From Pilimelia columellifera (GTDB lineage Bacteria; Actinomycetota; Actinomycetes; Mycobacteriales; Micromonosporaceae), in assembly GCF_039532605.1 (NCBI RefSeq), contig NZ_BAAARY010000027.1, forward strand, positions 1-17,041: DNA of 17,041 bases, in the 5' to 3' direction. The translations under genes were made by a program, and so were the position numbers. The notes beneath the pieces were generated by a model, which saw only the letters and a list, made by a program, of their open reading frames with translations, was not told the DNA's origin and did no database searches. Shown piece after piece: positions 1-7,973 of the stretch. Position 1 is the first letter of the stretch; each line of letters begins with the position of its first letter.

Positions 1-1
1 C

Positions 2-85
2 GCATTCGTTGCTGCTGCATGCGCTGTCATCTGCTACCGCCGCGCCGTCCGCCTCGACCTGTTGACCAGCAACAACCCCAACTGA
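2..85 (+). CDS. possible C-terminal end of an unknown protein (cut by window edge)
   Basis: The plus frame beginning at base 2 reads an Ala/Val-rich hydrophobic stretch (AFVAAACAVICY) followed by a basic segment (RRAVRLDLLTSNNPN) and a TGA at 83-85. This would fit the last membrane-spanning helix and short cytoplasmic tail of a membrane protein whose body lies outside the window. Only 27 residues are visible and no family is recognised. It would be convergent with jetD, whose stop lies 79 bases further right. It may be chance open frame. Confidence 0.25.
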   Translation, partial: AFVAAACAVICYRRAVRLDLLTSNNPN

Positions 86-163
86 CACACGGTCTTAGGT
101 GGGCGACGGAGGCCGAGCTGGTCGCCGACGCCGCAGAACATGGACGGGACGCCGCGTCGGTGA

Positions 164-1258
164 TCAATGTCCCGGCGAGGATGGAGGACTCGTCGCGGCG
201 CCGCAGAGGGCGAACTCGTTCGGATCGATGTTGCTCAGTTGGCTGCGGCCAGTTGCTTCCTGAGGGATGCGTTGGCCTGCCGCGATGATGACGCCAATAG
301 GTGCGCGCAGGTCAGGCGGGAACCAGTTGAGGATGGCGTGGTCGGCGGCGATGATCCGGGCACGCGTCTTGGGCTTGACCGGTGCGCCGACCTCGAGCAG
401 CAGGCGGTACAGGTTCGACGCCGGGGTCAGCGGACCGAGCCCGAGGGCTTGGGCGTGATGGTTGCCGTCGGCAGCGATCTCGATACCGCGCAGGTCAACG
501 TCTCCGTAGTAGGACAGGGGACGGGACCAGTCTGCTGGCATGGAGGCAAGGATTTGCGGGAGCTGGCTGCCTCCGGTCCAGATGACGGTGCCGACGGAGC
601 CGTTGGCAGGCAGCCAGCAGGCGAGACTGTGGGCGGTGGTGTGGTTCTCGACCAGAAGTGCGGCGGGGCCGTCGCCGACCTGCCATTGGACCGGGGGCAG
701 GGGTATGCGCTCGCAATGCAGGTCCGCCAGGGTAAGGCGGTTCGCGGCAAACAGTCGTCCCCGAATGAGGGCGTCGAGGGCCTTCTCCTCGCGGAGCAAC
801 TCCCAGGAGCGCTCCCGCATCGGGACGATCTCGGGCGGCTGGTGCCCCGCGAGGTAACGGTTCGCTGCATGGAGCAGGGCGAGTTCGTTGTCGGTGGGGC
901 GTTCACTGGCGACGAACGCGGCGGCCCAGGCGAGTCGTGCGTGCCAGGCGGTGGTAACTGGCGCCGGGAGGGTGATCGGAGCCCGTTGTGCGGTGAGGCG
1001 CTGCACCCAGTTGGGTAGTGGCGGCTGGAGGGTGTGGTCCCAGGCAGTCCGGGTTGTTGCTGCTGGTGTTCGGATGAGGCCGGCGCTGGTGAGTTCGTCG
1101 AGCGCGGCGGCGAGTCTGCGGCGTGCGTCTGGGTGGCCGGCGAGCGAGAGATCCGCGGCATGGGCTGCGGTCCGCAGGACGTTGACCGGTATCCGGGTCG
1201 TCCGGTGGTTGGTGACGGCTGTGGCCAAGTGACGGGCCAACGGGCTCGGGCCGGTCAC
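164..1258 (-). CDS. jetD: Wadjet-type JetD, Toprim-like (topoisomerase VI A-like) nuclease subunit
   Basis: A 364-residue protein. In Wadjet systems JetD is the nuclease that cuts circular DNA brought to it by the SMC motor. Visible support: a Toprim-like fold with acidic residue E204 in LLVENHTTA and the DxD pair in YYGDVDLRGIEIA (D253, D255), followed by a late GQRIPQEA segment like the conserved QE near the end of JetD/DUF2220 and DUF2399 proteins. The N-terminal half (about 1-190) is helical and probably contains winged-helix and arm regions. The start is GTG at 1258-1256: it overlaps the jetC stop as GTGA, has AGGAGA a few bases upstream, and the family-like sequence begins there. The same open frame continues far upstream but only as a shadow of jetC. 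The gene is intact but lies downstream of the IS-interrupted jetC, so its expression may be reduced by polarity. Assignment as JetD-like is firm; the Wadjet subtype is not assigned. Confidence 0.85.
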   Translation of the reverse strand: MTGPSPLARHLATAVTNHRTTRIPVNVLRTAAHAADLSLAGHPDARRRLAAALDELTSAGLIRTPAATTRTAWDHTLQPPLPNWVQRLTAQRAPITLPAPVTTAWHARLAWAAAFVASERPTDNELALLHAANRYLAGHQPPEIVPMRERSWELLREEKALDALIRGRLFAANRLTLADLHCERIPLPPVQWQVGDGPAALLVENHTTAHSLACWLPANGSVGTVIWTGGSQLPQILASMPADWSRPLSYYGDVDLRGIEIAADGNHHAQALGLGPLTPASNLYRLLLEVGAPVKPKTRARIIAADHAILNWFPPDLRAPIGVIIAAGQRIPQEATGRSQLSNIDPNEFALCGAATSPPSSPGH

Positions 1259-3637
1259 AGCAGGCTCTCCTGGAGGGGGAAGGTGAGCCTTGCGGTGGTG
1301 ATGGCGGCGGCGACGTTGTCTTCGTTGACGTTGCGTTCGCTGACCTGGGCGTAGGTGCGATAGTGGTTGTGGGTGTTCTTCATCCGGATGACGTTGGGGA
1401 AGCGGCCAATGGCGCGCATGTCGGCCAGGCCGGACAGGAAGATGAGCTGAATACCGTTGGCGGCGGCGACCCGTCGTTGCAGATCCAGGAACGCTACGTA
1501 GTTGACGGTACCGAGAGGGTTGTCCATCGGTAGGACACCCAGACCGGGATGATCGGTGCCGCGGCTGGCCGCGCGTAGGCGGGCGAGCATGCAGAACAGC
1601 AACAGACTGATGGTGACCTTTTCCCCGCCGGACCATTTGCCCATCCGTTCGACAGGTTCCCGTTCGTCGGCGAGGTTGGTGGACGGCTTCAGGACGCGTG
1701 CCATGAAGTTGCCGGGACCGCCGACGGCGGCGGAGACGGCCTGCCAGATCAGGGCCTTGCCGTCGGGCTGCGTCTTGGCTTCGCTCTGCACGAGGCCGTC
1801 CACGAGTGTGCTGATGCGGCTGCGCATGACCGGAGGGCTGGTATCGACGCCGCGCTTGGGGCCGACGTCGAGGAAACGGCGATTCTTGAGGTGGTCGCCG
1901 ATGCCAGCCGGGAGCTGCGCCTGCGTCTGTGCGCGTTGCAGCAACTTGAGGCACGTTCGGGCTTCTTCGCAGAGCGCGGACACGACGATCTCCTTATCCT
2001 GCTCCACCTCATCGATCTGCCCTTGAAGATTCGCTCTGTAAAGGACGATTTCTGCAATGAGATGGTCGGCTTCCTCAGCCAAGCCGGTGGTGTGCTCACC
2101 GCCGCTGAACCGAGCCTTCACCTCAGTGGAGACGGCAGCGAAGCGCGCCTCGCCGGACCAGCGGCTGATGACATGGCCGCGCTCGGTGACGGCCGCGCGG
2201 GCAGTGGCGACACTCCGGTCTGCTTTGGCCAGCTCTCGGCGCGCCGCGTCGGCCTCGCTCATGCCGTCGGTGATGGCTCCCGCATAGGCGGCGGGCGGTA
2301 TGGCGGCGTCCGTGACTTGGCAGTCGTTGCTGATGAGGCTGGCGGCGAGGCTGTCGAACTGGTCGGCGTCATTCGTCAGACGCTCTATGCGCGCTTCCAG
2401 ACGGGCGAGAGCCTCGGCAGCGGCCTGTTGCTGTGCGCGGTGGCACTTCTGCCTCTCTTCGGCTCCTGCCCGCAGGTGTAGCGCGTGGTCGAGGTCGGCA
2501 GGTTCGGTGACCGGCAGCATCAGCTCGGCCCGAAGTGGGCGATTGCGGCCGGCCTTCTGCAGTGCCCTGTCGGCGTCCTCCGCGTCGCTACGCTTGACGG
2601 CCCGATCACCGAGCGCCTCGGCGTACTGCTCCTCGGAGGTCGCTGTGAGTTCGGCGGTCATAGCAGGGTCGGCCGCGGCGGGTGTTGCCGCAAGGTCATC
2701 GGCCAGGTGTCGGACGTCCTGGTCTGCCGCCGCCATGGCGGCGGTTAGACGGGACATCTGCCCGGCCAGGCCCTCGATTTGGGCGGCGATCACGTTGCGC
2801 GATGCTTGAATCTGATAGGCCGTGCGGGCGGTCCCGAACGTGCTTCGCGCCTGCGCAAGGGTGACGGCCTCGGCCTCGGCGGTCGCCTCGCCCGCGGCGT
2901 CGGCGAGCTGAGTGGCCTCCCGAATGAATTCCGCGACGATCCGCCGGTCACGGCTGACATCACCATTCGCACGCTCAGCGGCCGTGCGTAACTCCCGTTC
3001 GGATGCCGCCGCGATCGCCCTAGCAGCCTCGAGGCCTTCGCGTGCGGCAGGTACCTGGGCCAGTTTGTTACGCAGTTCCGCGATGGCGGGCAGTTGGTGG
3101 GTCAGGCCGCCGAGGATATGGACGCGGGAATTCATGATCCTTTCCCTCTTAATGGTCTCCTCACGTTGTCGGCTCAGCTGCGCCGCGCGGACATTGAAGT
3201 CGCCCAGCTGCGCGGTGAGCACGCTGTGCCGCTTCTCTGCCACGTCGATCCCTGCGGTGATGCGTTTGTGCTCGGCGGCGAGGTGCTCAAGGTGGCCCGG
3301 AGGGCAGATAGTGGCCAGGAGCGCAAGTTCGTGGATCAGCTGCTTATCGCGGTCACGGGCGAGTTCAAGCTGCCGCAGGTGCTCGGCGCGAGTCGCGCTG
3401 GCCGTCTCCCGGCGCTCGACCTCCGCGGTGGCAGCGTCGCGGTCGAAGAGTGCTGCGGCTGGCGCCACGACGAAGCCGTCCACCTCGCCCGGGCCGGTGT
3501 CGATGGCGACCTGCAGGGCGCGGGTGGTGGCAACCTGAACGGTGGTGCCGGGGGTTAGCGCAGCTGCGTCCAGGCGTTGCTGAGCGACGCCTAGGTCGTC
3601 CGCGTCGTACACCAGCACCCTCCCTGTCACGCTGATG
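1255..3637 (-). pseudogene. jetC: Wadjet-type JetC, 3' part (C-terminal coiled coil and ATPase head), cut off by an IS
   Basis: Second part of the SMC-like ATPase, residues about 693-1486 of the reconstructed protein. After a short globular stretch (VTGRVLVYDADD and following) comes a long Ala/Glu/Arg-rich coiled coil up to about residue 1290, then the C-terminal head. The head shows the ABC signature KWSGGEKVTISLL (S1362 to K1366), a Walker B-like GVLPMDNPLGT (D1398) in which the usual catalytic Glu is Asn (DN rather than DE), and a segment resembling the D/H-loop region (GIQLIFLSGL). The DNPxG form is, from memory, normal for one branch of actinobacterial SMC-like ATPases, so it need not be a defect. 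The stop TGA at 1257-1255 overlaps the jetD GTG start. The open frame runs back into the IS (to 3798) but no convincing start with a ribosome site exists at the junction, so this half is probably not translated on its own. Confidence 0.85.
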
Positions 3638-3645
3638 TGAGACAG
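3638..3645 (+). repeat. left terminal inverted repeat of the IS3-family element
   Basis: TGAGACAG, matched in inverted orientation by CTGTCTCA at 5166-5173. Only eight bases match perfectly; further inward the ends diverge, which is short for an IS3-family terminal repeat. Confidence 0.6.
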
Positions 3646-3697
3646 CCTTCTACCAGGGGATACTTTCCTGGACGGTCTTGAAGGAGAGCGCATCAGC

Positions 3698-4129
3698 ATG
3701 TCGTCGAAGCCCCACGAGAGCCCGGATCTGGACGCCCGGCCCCAGCGGCGGACGTTCACCGCAGAGTTCAAGGCGCGGATCCTGGACGAGTACGACACGG
3801 CACCGGATGCGGCGGCTCGTGGGGCGATCCTGCGCAGGGAACGGCTCTACGGGTCACACATTCTCGACTGGCGCAAGGCCCGGGACGCCGGAGCCTCGGC
3901 CGGCCTGACGGACCGCCGTCAAGCGGCCGCGCGGGCGGCGAAGAAAGCCGAGAACGCCGAACTCGCCCGCCTTCAGCGCGAGAACGCCCGCCTGAAGGCC
4001 GAGTTGTCGAAGACCCAGACCGCCCTGTCGATCATGGGAAAAGCGCACGCGCTCTTGGAACTGCTCTCCGAGAGCGCGGACACCGTGCCGACGCCGAGCC
4101 CGTCCTCGCCCAGGCGCAGCAGGCGCTGA
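3698..4129 (+). CDS. IS3-family transposase OrfA (DNA-binding helix-turn-helix and leucine zipper)
   Basis: A 143-residue protein that recognises the element's ends and dimerises. The N-terminal third is an HTH_Tnp_1-type domain (RRTFTAEFKARILDEYD followed by a second helix ending in ILDWRKARDAG). Residues about 70-125 form a heptad-rich helix (AELARLQRENARLKAELSKT) typical of the OrfA zipper, followed by MGKAHALLELLSESAD, a conserved stretch in this IS3 branch. The ATG at 3698 is preceded by AAGGAGA. The last residues after SESAD are Pro/Ser/Arg-rich and unlike the family, as expected if the full transposase is made by changing frame into orfB, which lies in the -1 frame relative to orfA. 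Confidence 0.9.
   Translation: MSSKPHESPDLDARPQRRTFTAEFKARILDEYDTAPDAAARGAILRRERLYGSHILDWRKARDAGASAGLTDRRQAAARAAKKAENAELARLQRENARLKAELSKTQTALSIMGKAHALLELLSESADTVPTPSPSSPRRSRR
4036..4042 (+). promoter_or_regulatory. candidate -1 slippery heptamer for OrfAB frameshifting
   Basis: GGGAAAA sits in phase with orfA as G GGA AAA, matching the X XXY YYZ rule. A -1 slip enters the orfB frame with no stop before the orfB catalytic region. The predicted fusion would, however, skip the conserved HALLELLSESAD stretch, so the true shift point may lie nearer the orfA stop. This is a candidate only. Confidence 0.35.
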
Positions 4130-4134
4130 CAGCG

Positions 4135-5151
4135 TTGTGGGGCATCACGCCCGCCTGCCGGCTGACCGGCCTGTCGAGGGCGACGCTGTATCGGCGCCGC
4201 ACCCCGCCAGCACCGCCGAGGCCACGCACGCCGCGTAAGCCGCCGCCGTCGGCGCTGTCGGAGGCCGAACGTGAGCAGGTGCTGCAGCTGCTGAACCGGC
4301 CCGAACACGTCGATCTGGCGCCGGCGCAGGTATGGGCCCGGGAACTCGACGAAGGCCGCTGGTGGTGTTCGGAGTCCACCATGTACCGGATCCTGCGCGC
4401 CGCCGGTCAAAGCGGTGAACGCCGTAGCCAGGCCACGCATCCGGCCCGCACCAAGCCCGAACTGGTGGCCGAGGCGGCGAACCAGGTCTGGTCCTGGGAC
4501 ATCACCAAGCTCCGCGGCCCACACAAGGGCGTCTGGTTCCACCTCTACACGGTGATCGACATCTGGTCCCGCTACGTCGTCGGGCACCTGATCGCCGCAT
4601 ACGAGGACGGGCAGCTCGCCGAAGCGCTCATCGCCGACGCCGCCGCCCGCGAACGCGTCGACCCCGATCAGCTGACCGTGCACGCCGACCGCGGCGCCGC
4701 GATGACCAGCAAGACCCTCACCCAACTCCTGACCGATCTGAAGATCGGCCGTAGCCACAGCCGACCCAAGACGTCGAACGACAACCCGTACATCGAGGCC
4801 AGCTTCAAGACACTCAAGTACGACCCGACGTTCCCCGAGCGGTTCGGGTCGATCCAACACGCCCGGCAGCACTGCGAAGCCTTCTACACCTACTACAACC
4901 ACGAACACCGGCACTCCGGGATCGGCTTGCACACCCCCGCCTCGGTCCACCACGGCGCCGCCGGACAGATCCGCGAACAGCGCCAACGCACCCTCGACGC
5001 CGCCTGGGCGGCGCATCCGCAGCGGTTCGGCCGCCATCGGCCGCAGCCGCCCCGCCTCCCCGACCGGGCATGGATCAACAAACCCGACAACCACGACACG
5101 GACCAGTTCACCGGCCCGTCGGCGACCACGCAGCCAGACAGTAAAAGCTAA
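4135..5151 (+). CDS. IS3-family transposase OrfB (DDE integrase, rve domain)
   Basis: The catalytic half of the transposase, which cuts and joins DNA strands. From the TTG at 4135 it is 338 residues: an N-terminal HTH_21-like region (about 40-90, with PEHVDLAPAQVWARELDEG), then the RNase H-like integrase core from about 110. The DDE triad is visible: D122 in WSWDITKL, D185 in VHADRG and E221 in NPYIEASFKTLKY, with the 35-residue spacing between the second and third acids usual for this family. The C-terminus (HSGIGLHTPASVHHG to AWINKPDN) is full length. Its frame is open upstream into the end of orfA, so the native product is probably an OrfA-OrfB fusion made by -1 frameshifting; the TTG start is only nominal. 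The long antisense frame opposite it is a shadow. Confidence 0.92.
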   Translation: MWGITPACRLTGLSRATLYRRRTPPAPPRPRTPRKPPPSALSEAEREQVLQLLNRPEHVDLAPAQVWARELDEGRWWCSESTMYRILRAAGQSGERRSQATHPARTKPELVAEAANQVWSWDITKLRGPHKGVWFHLYTVIDIWSRYVVGHLIAAYEDGQLAEALIADAAARERVDPDQLTVHADRGAAMTSKTLTQLLTDLKIGRSHSRPKTSNDNPYIEASFKTLKYDPTFPERFGSIQHARQHCEAFYTYYNHEHRHSGIGLHTPASVHHGAAGQIREQRQRTLDAAWAAHPQRFGRHRPQPPRLPDRAWINKPDNHDTDQFTGPSATTQPDSKS

Positions 5152-5165
5152 ACAAAATCAACAAA

Positions 5166-5173
5166 CTGTCTCA
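5166..5173 (-). repeat. right terminal inverted repeat of the IS3-family element
   Basis: CTGTCTCA on the plus strand, the reverse complement of the left end TGAGACAG at 3638-3645. It follows the orfB stop by 14 bases. Confidence 0.6.
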
Positions 5174-7251
5174 GTTGACTTGACAGGTTCCGGCAGGCCG
5201 GCGACCAGGGATGGCGCATTGGTGATGGCGCGTTGCCATAACGCAGGTGCGACCGCGTCGGCGAGGTAGTGCCAGCCGGTAGCCGCGGGAATACTGTGCT
5301 CGCGCAGGACGTCGGCGGCGCGGGTCAGGTCTAGCGATGCCGGGAGAAGGCCGGGTTGCCCAGCGAGTGATTGCAGTGCTCGCCGGTCGTCGGCGTCCTC
5401 GACGGAAAGATCGATGCGCTCGCGGTCGATCTCAATGATCGCATCAGTCAGTGCTTGCTGGAGAGCGCCGTTTTCGGCGACCGGGTCAACGGTGTCGGCC
5501 TGGGCCAGCAGAGTAAGTCGGTTGTGGCTGCCGAGCCGGCTGATCTGCTCAAGCAGCTCCTGGAGCTCGTCGTTGAGATTGCGCAGCGCGGTTTTGATGT
5601 TGGCGATCTGGGTGCCCAGCTCGCGGTGTTCAGCGTCGATGGGCGAGCGCGTTTCGGCCAGCGCGTTCGCCGCGTTCGGTATTTCCACGTCCAGCTCGTG
5701 CAGCAGCCGGGTCTGCTGGCCGGCGCACGCGGTGTGCGTGTCGGCTAGATCGGCGCCGACCGGCAGGTGCTCGTCGGCGACTGCGCTAGCCACCGATGTC
5801 TCGAACACGGTGATGCTTTGCCTCAGCTGGACGCACTCGGCAGTCAGGGCACCGAGTTCACGATCAGCCTCTGCGACCTTGTCCTGGGCCTTCCGCCGTT
5901 CCTTCTCGGCAGCGGCGGCGGTCGCCTCGTTCGTGTCGATGGTGGCTTCGAGATCGCGCCGGGATCGGTAGAGCACCGCGATCAACTGGGCGGCAGCTTG
6001 CTGGTAGCGCTGACGGACGGGAGCGGCGTCGGCTTTGTCGCGTGTCTGCTGCTCGCGGAGGCCCTTGAGCTCCGCTGACAGCTCCGCGTGCTGGACCAGG
6101 ATTGGAACCAGGTGCCACGCTTGGCGTAGCTGGTCACGCTCGGCGACGGTCTTCTCCGCGTCTGCGCTGACGGCCCGGGCGGCCTCTTCGAGTAGATGCG
6201 CCGCCCACCACTGGTACTCGCGGTGTAGAGACTCGTAGACGTCGGCGTTGTCGGCGGCCTGCTTGTGACGGTCGCGTTGCTCACCAGCGTCCGCGCTGTG
6301 GCGGGCAACCTGAATGCGTGCGTGGGCGGCTGCCGCTGAGAAGGAAGCGGCCAAGTTTCGCGCACGATGGCCCTGCGTGGCGCGGCCCTCGTCGGCTTCG
6401 TGGAGTCGCTGGTGGTCTTCCTTGAGGAGTTTGAGGTGTTGGACGGCTTCACTCGTGAAGTCGAGTTCGGTGCGCAGGCGCGGGTGGCGGGCGATGCTGG
6501 CGCGGTGCTTGCCCAGCATGGTAGACAGCCTGCGGGATGTTGCAGAGTCGCCGACCAGGCTGAGTAGGTAACGCACGAACTCGTCGGTCGTAGAGAACTT
6601 GAACTGCTTCTCGATGCCGCCCTCGCTGGCGTTGATCTTCAGGATGGCGGTGAACAGAGCGGGATCAAGGCCACGGTCCTGTAGAGCGCTAGTCCACTTT
6701 CCTTGATCTTTGTAGTCGATCACCACGGAGTCCGCCTCGGGCGGCAACGCAGCGATCGCATCAGCGAACGCCTTCAGTGTCGTCGGGTGCTGGTTGCCGT
6801 CATGGAACGGCAGGACCTCGATCTCGGCAGCCGGGCGCGAAGGGGTGAACGCGTACCAACGCTGTTGCAGCTGCTCCCAGGAGGCGTTCGGGTCTGCGGG
6901 CTGGATACGGTCGGTCCATTCGTAGACGGCGCCCGTGACCATGCGTCGTCCGTCCGGGTCCTGCCACTCGATGGCGATATGGGCAGTGTCGGCGCCCAGC
7001 ACGCAGTCCTCGAGGTGGCGGCCGGTCTCGGCGGTGGCAAGGTAGTCGTTACGCGCGGGCCGGATCGATGCGCAGATCAACGCGATCAGTGTGGATTTGC
7101 CGCCGCCGTTACGCATCCACAGGATGGTGTCGAGCGGGTTCCCGGTGCGGCTACCGAACTCCAGCCACACGTCGCGGAAGCGGGCGGCGGGGGCGCCGAT
7201 GCGGTCGAGGTAGATCCTGCGGATCCTCCACAGCCTGGCAGGAGCGGGCAT
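5174..7251 (-). pseudogene. jetC: Wadjet-type JetC, 5' part (N-terminal ATPase head and coiled coil), truncated by an IS
   Basis: First part of the SMC-like motor ATPase of the Wadjet complex. It begins MPAPARLWRIRRIYL and has a P-loop MRNGGGKST at about 46-54; the first Gly of the standard GxxxxGKS pattern is Met here. A large N-terminal head follows (to about 270), then a long Ala/Glu/Arg/Gln-rich coiled coil (about 275-630) and the beginning of a non-coiled central domain (WHYLADAVAPALWQ), likely the hinge. The ATG at 7251 overlaps the jetB stop as TGATG, with GGAGA upstream. Reading continues a few codons into the IS to a TGA at 5160-5158, giving a potential 697-residue stub without the ABC signature and Walker B half, so it could not form a working ATPase. 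Joined to 3637-1255 it gives 1,486 residues in one frame, large for an SMC-like ATPase but plausible for JetC. Confidence 0.87.
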
Positions 7252-7973
7252 CAGTTGGTCTCCGATTCGCGTCGGGCAGTGCGCAGCGCTTCGAGAGCTT
7301 CACCGCCGCCGACGTCGGCGACCAAGAGCCGGAAGCGGTCGGTGAGCTGGTACGTGGTGGCGCCCATGGTCGGCGCTGGGCGGGCCGCTCCGCGGTCGAC
7401 GAGCCAGCCGAGGACCTCGCCGATGGCCCACTGCGTGCATCCCTTGGCAGGGCCTGCCTGGTTCGCCTTGGGTAGGAAGGCACTCATCCGGTCGTAGAGG
7501 TCGGCGGCCCGACGTGCCTGTGCGTCGTTGCCGTCTTCGCCAGTTGTTGCGGCCACACGCGCAATTGCCGAGCGGATGAAGGCGTCCAGGTTGACAACTT
7601 CGACGATCTTTACGTCGGTGCTGTCCAGGTCCCGCGGGTGGGGGAAGGCGTACGCGGCGATCGCAAGGGTTACTAGACCGGCCACCAGCTTGTCGTCCGG
7701 GCCCATGTTGGTGCTACGTAGGTCGGAGGTGCGGGTAGCGAACACGCTGCCGGGTTGGGTGGTCACCACGATGCCGGTACGCGCCGGAGTGCCTAGTACG
7801 GCGAGACCGAGTCCGCTGGCGAGTACCTCGACCAACTCGCTGAATGCCGCCTCGGTGCGGTAGCGGTGCAGCAGCAGCCCGTAAGGGTTTCCGTCAGTTG
7901 GACGGGCGCCGTGGCGCAGCCCGAAGGTCACCAGTTCAGCGGCGCGTCGGACGTCTTCCAGGGAAATACTCAT
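7251..7973 (-). CDS. jetB: Wadjet-type JetB, KITE-like accessory subunit
   Basis: A 240-residue protein between JetA and JetC. In SMC complexes of this kind the small subunit (MksE/JetB) is a winged-helix KITE protein that binds the kleisin. What can be seen: an N-terminal helix (SISLEDVRRAAELVTFGLRH), a central region rich in short strands and helices (FSELVEVLASGLGLAVLG, LVTLAIAAYAFPHP), and a C-terminal winged-helix-like stretch (AIGEVLGWLVDRGAA, then TTYQLTDRFRLLVADVGG). No catalytic motif is present, as expected. The start ATG overlaps the jetA stop as ATGA with GAGGCGG upstream; the stop overlaps the jetC start. Identity rests mainly on position, size and winged-helix pattern, since JetB proteins are poorly conserved. 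Confidence 0.72.
   Translation of the reverse strand: MSISLEDVRRAAELVTFGLRHGARPTDGNPYGLLLHRYRTEAAFSELVEVLASGLGLAVLGTPARTGIVVTTQPGSVFATRTSDLRSTNMGPDDKLVAGLVTLAIAAYAFPHPRDLDSTDVKIVEVVNLDAFIRSAIARVAATTGEDGNDAQARRAADLYDRMSAFLPKANQAGPAKGCTQWAIGEVLGWLVDRGAARPAPTMGATTYQLTDRFRLLVADVGGGEALEALRTARRESETN

Larger units (their letters stand above)
3638..5173 (+). mobile_element. IS3-family insertion sequence, complete, inserted in jetC
   Basis: A roughly 1,536-bp element whose ends are the inverted octamers TGAGACAG (3638-3645) and CTGTCTCA (5166-5173), with the TG...CA termini expected of IS3-family elements. It carries orfA and orfB in two frames. The boundaries were chosen from these ends and because removing this interval leaves jetC exactly in frame (4,461 bases). 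The inverted match beyond the first eight bases is poor. No perfect target duplication is visible: the flanking triplets are ATG on the left and GTT on the right. Both transposase frames are open with all catalytic residues present, so the element may still be active. Confidence 0.85.

Noticed and set aside
167..1018. 283-residue plus-strand open frame
   Set aside because: It lies wholly opposite jetD, whose Toprim motifs are clear; composition and lack of a ribosome site mark it as a high-GC antisense shadow.
1259..1954. 230-codon upstream extension of the jetD frame
   Set aside because: The extension is Arg/Gln/His-rich and overlaps the conserved ATPase head of jetC in another frame; the GTG at 1258 with AGGAGA is the better start.
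3638..3798. N-terminal 54 codons of the open frame containing the jetC 3' part
   Set aside because: These codons are antisense IS sequence and are not part of the SMC protein.
3973..5094. 373-residue minus-strand open frame
   Set aside because: It is antisense to the IS3 OrfB, which has an intact DDE triad; no family is seen in the antisense reading.
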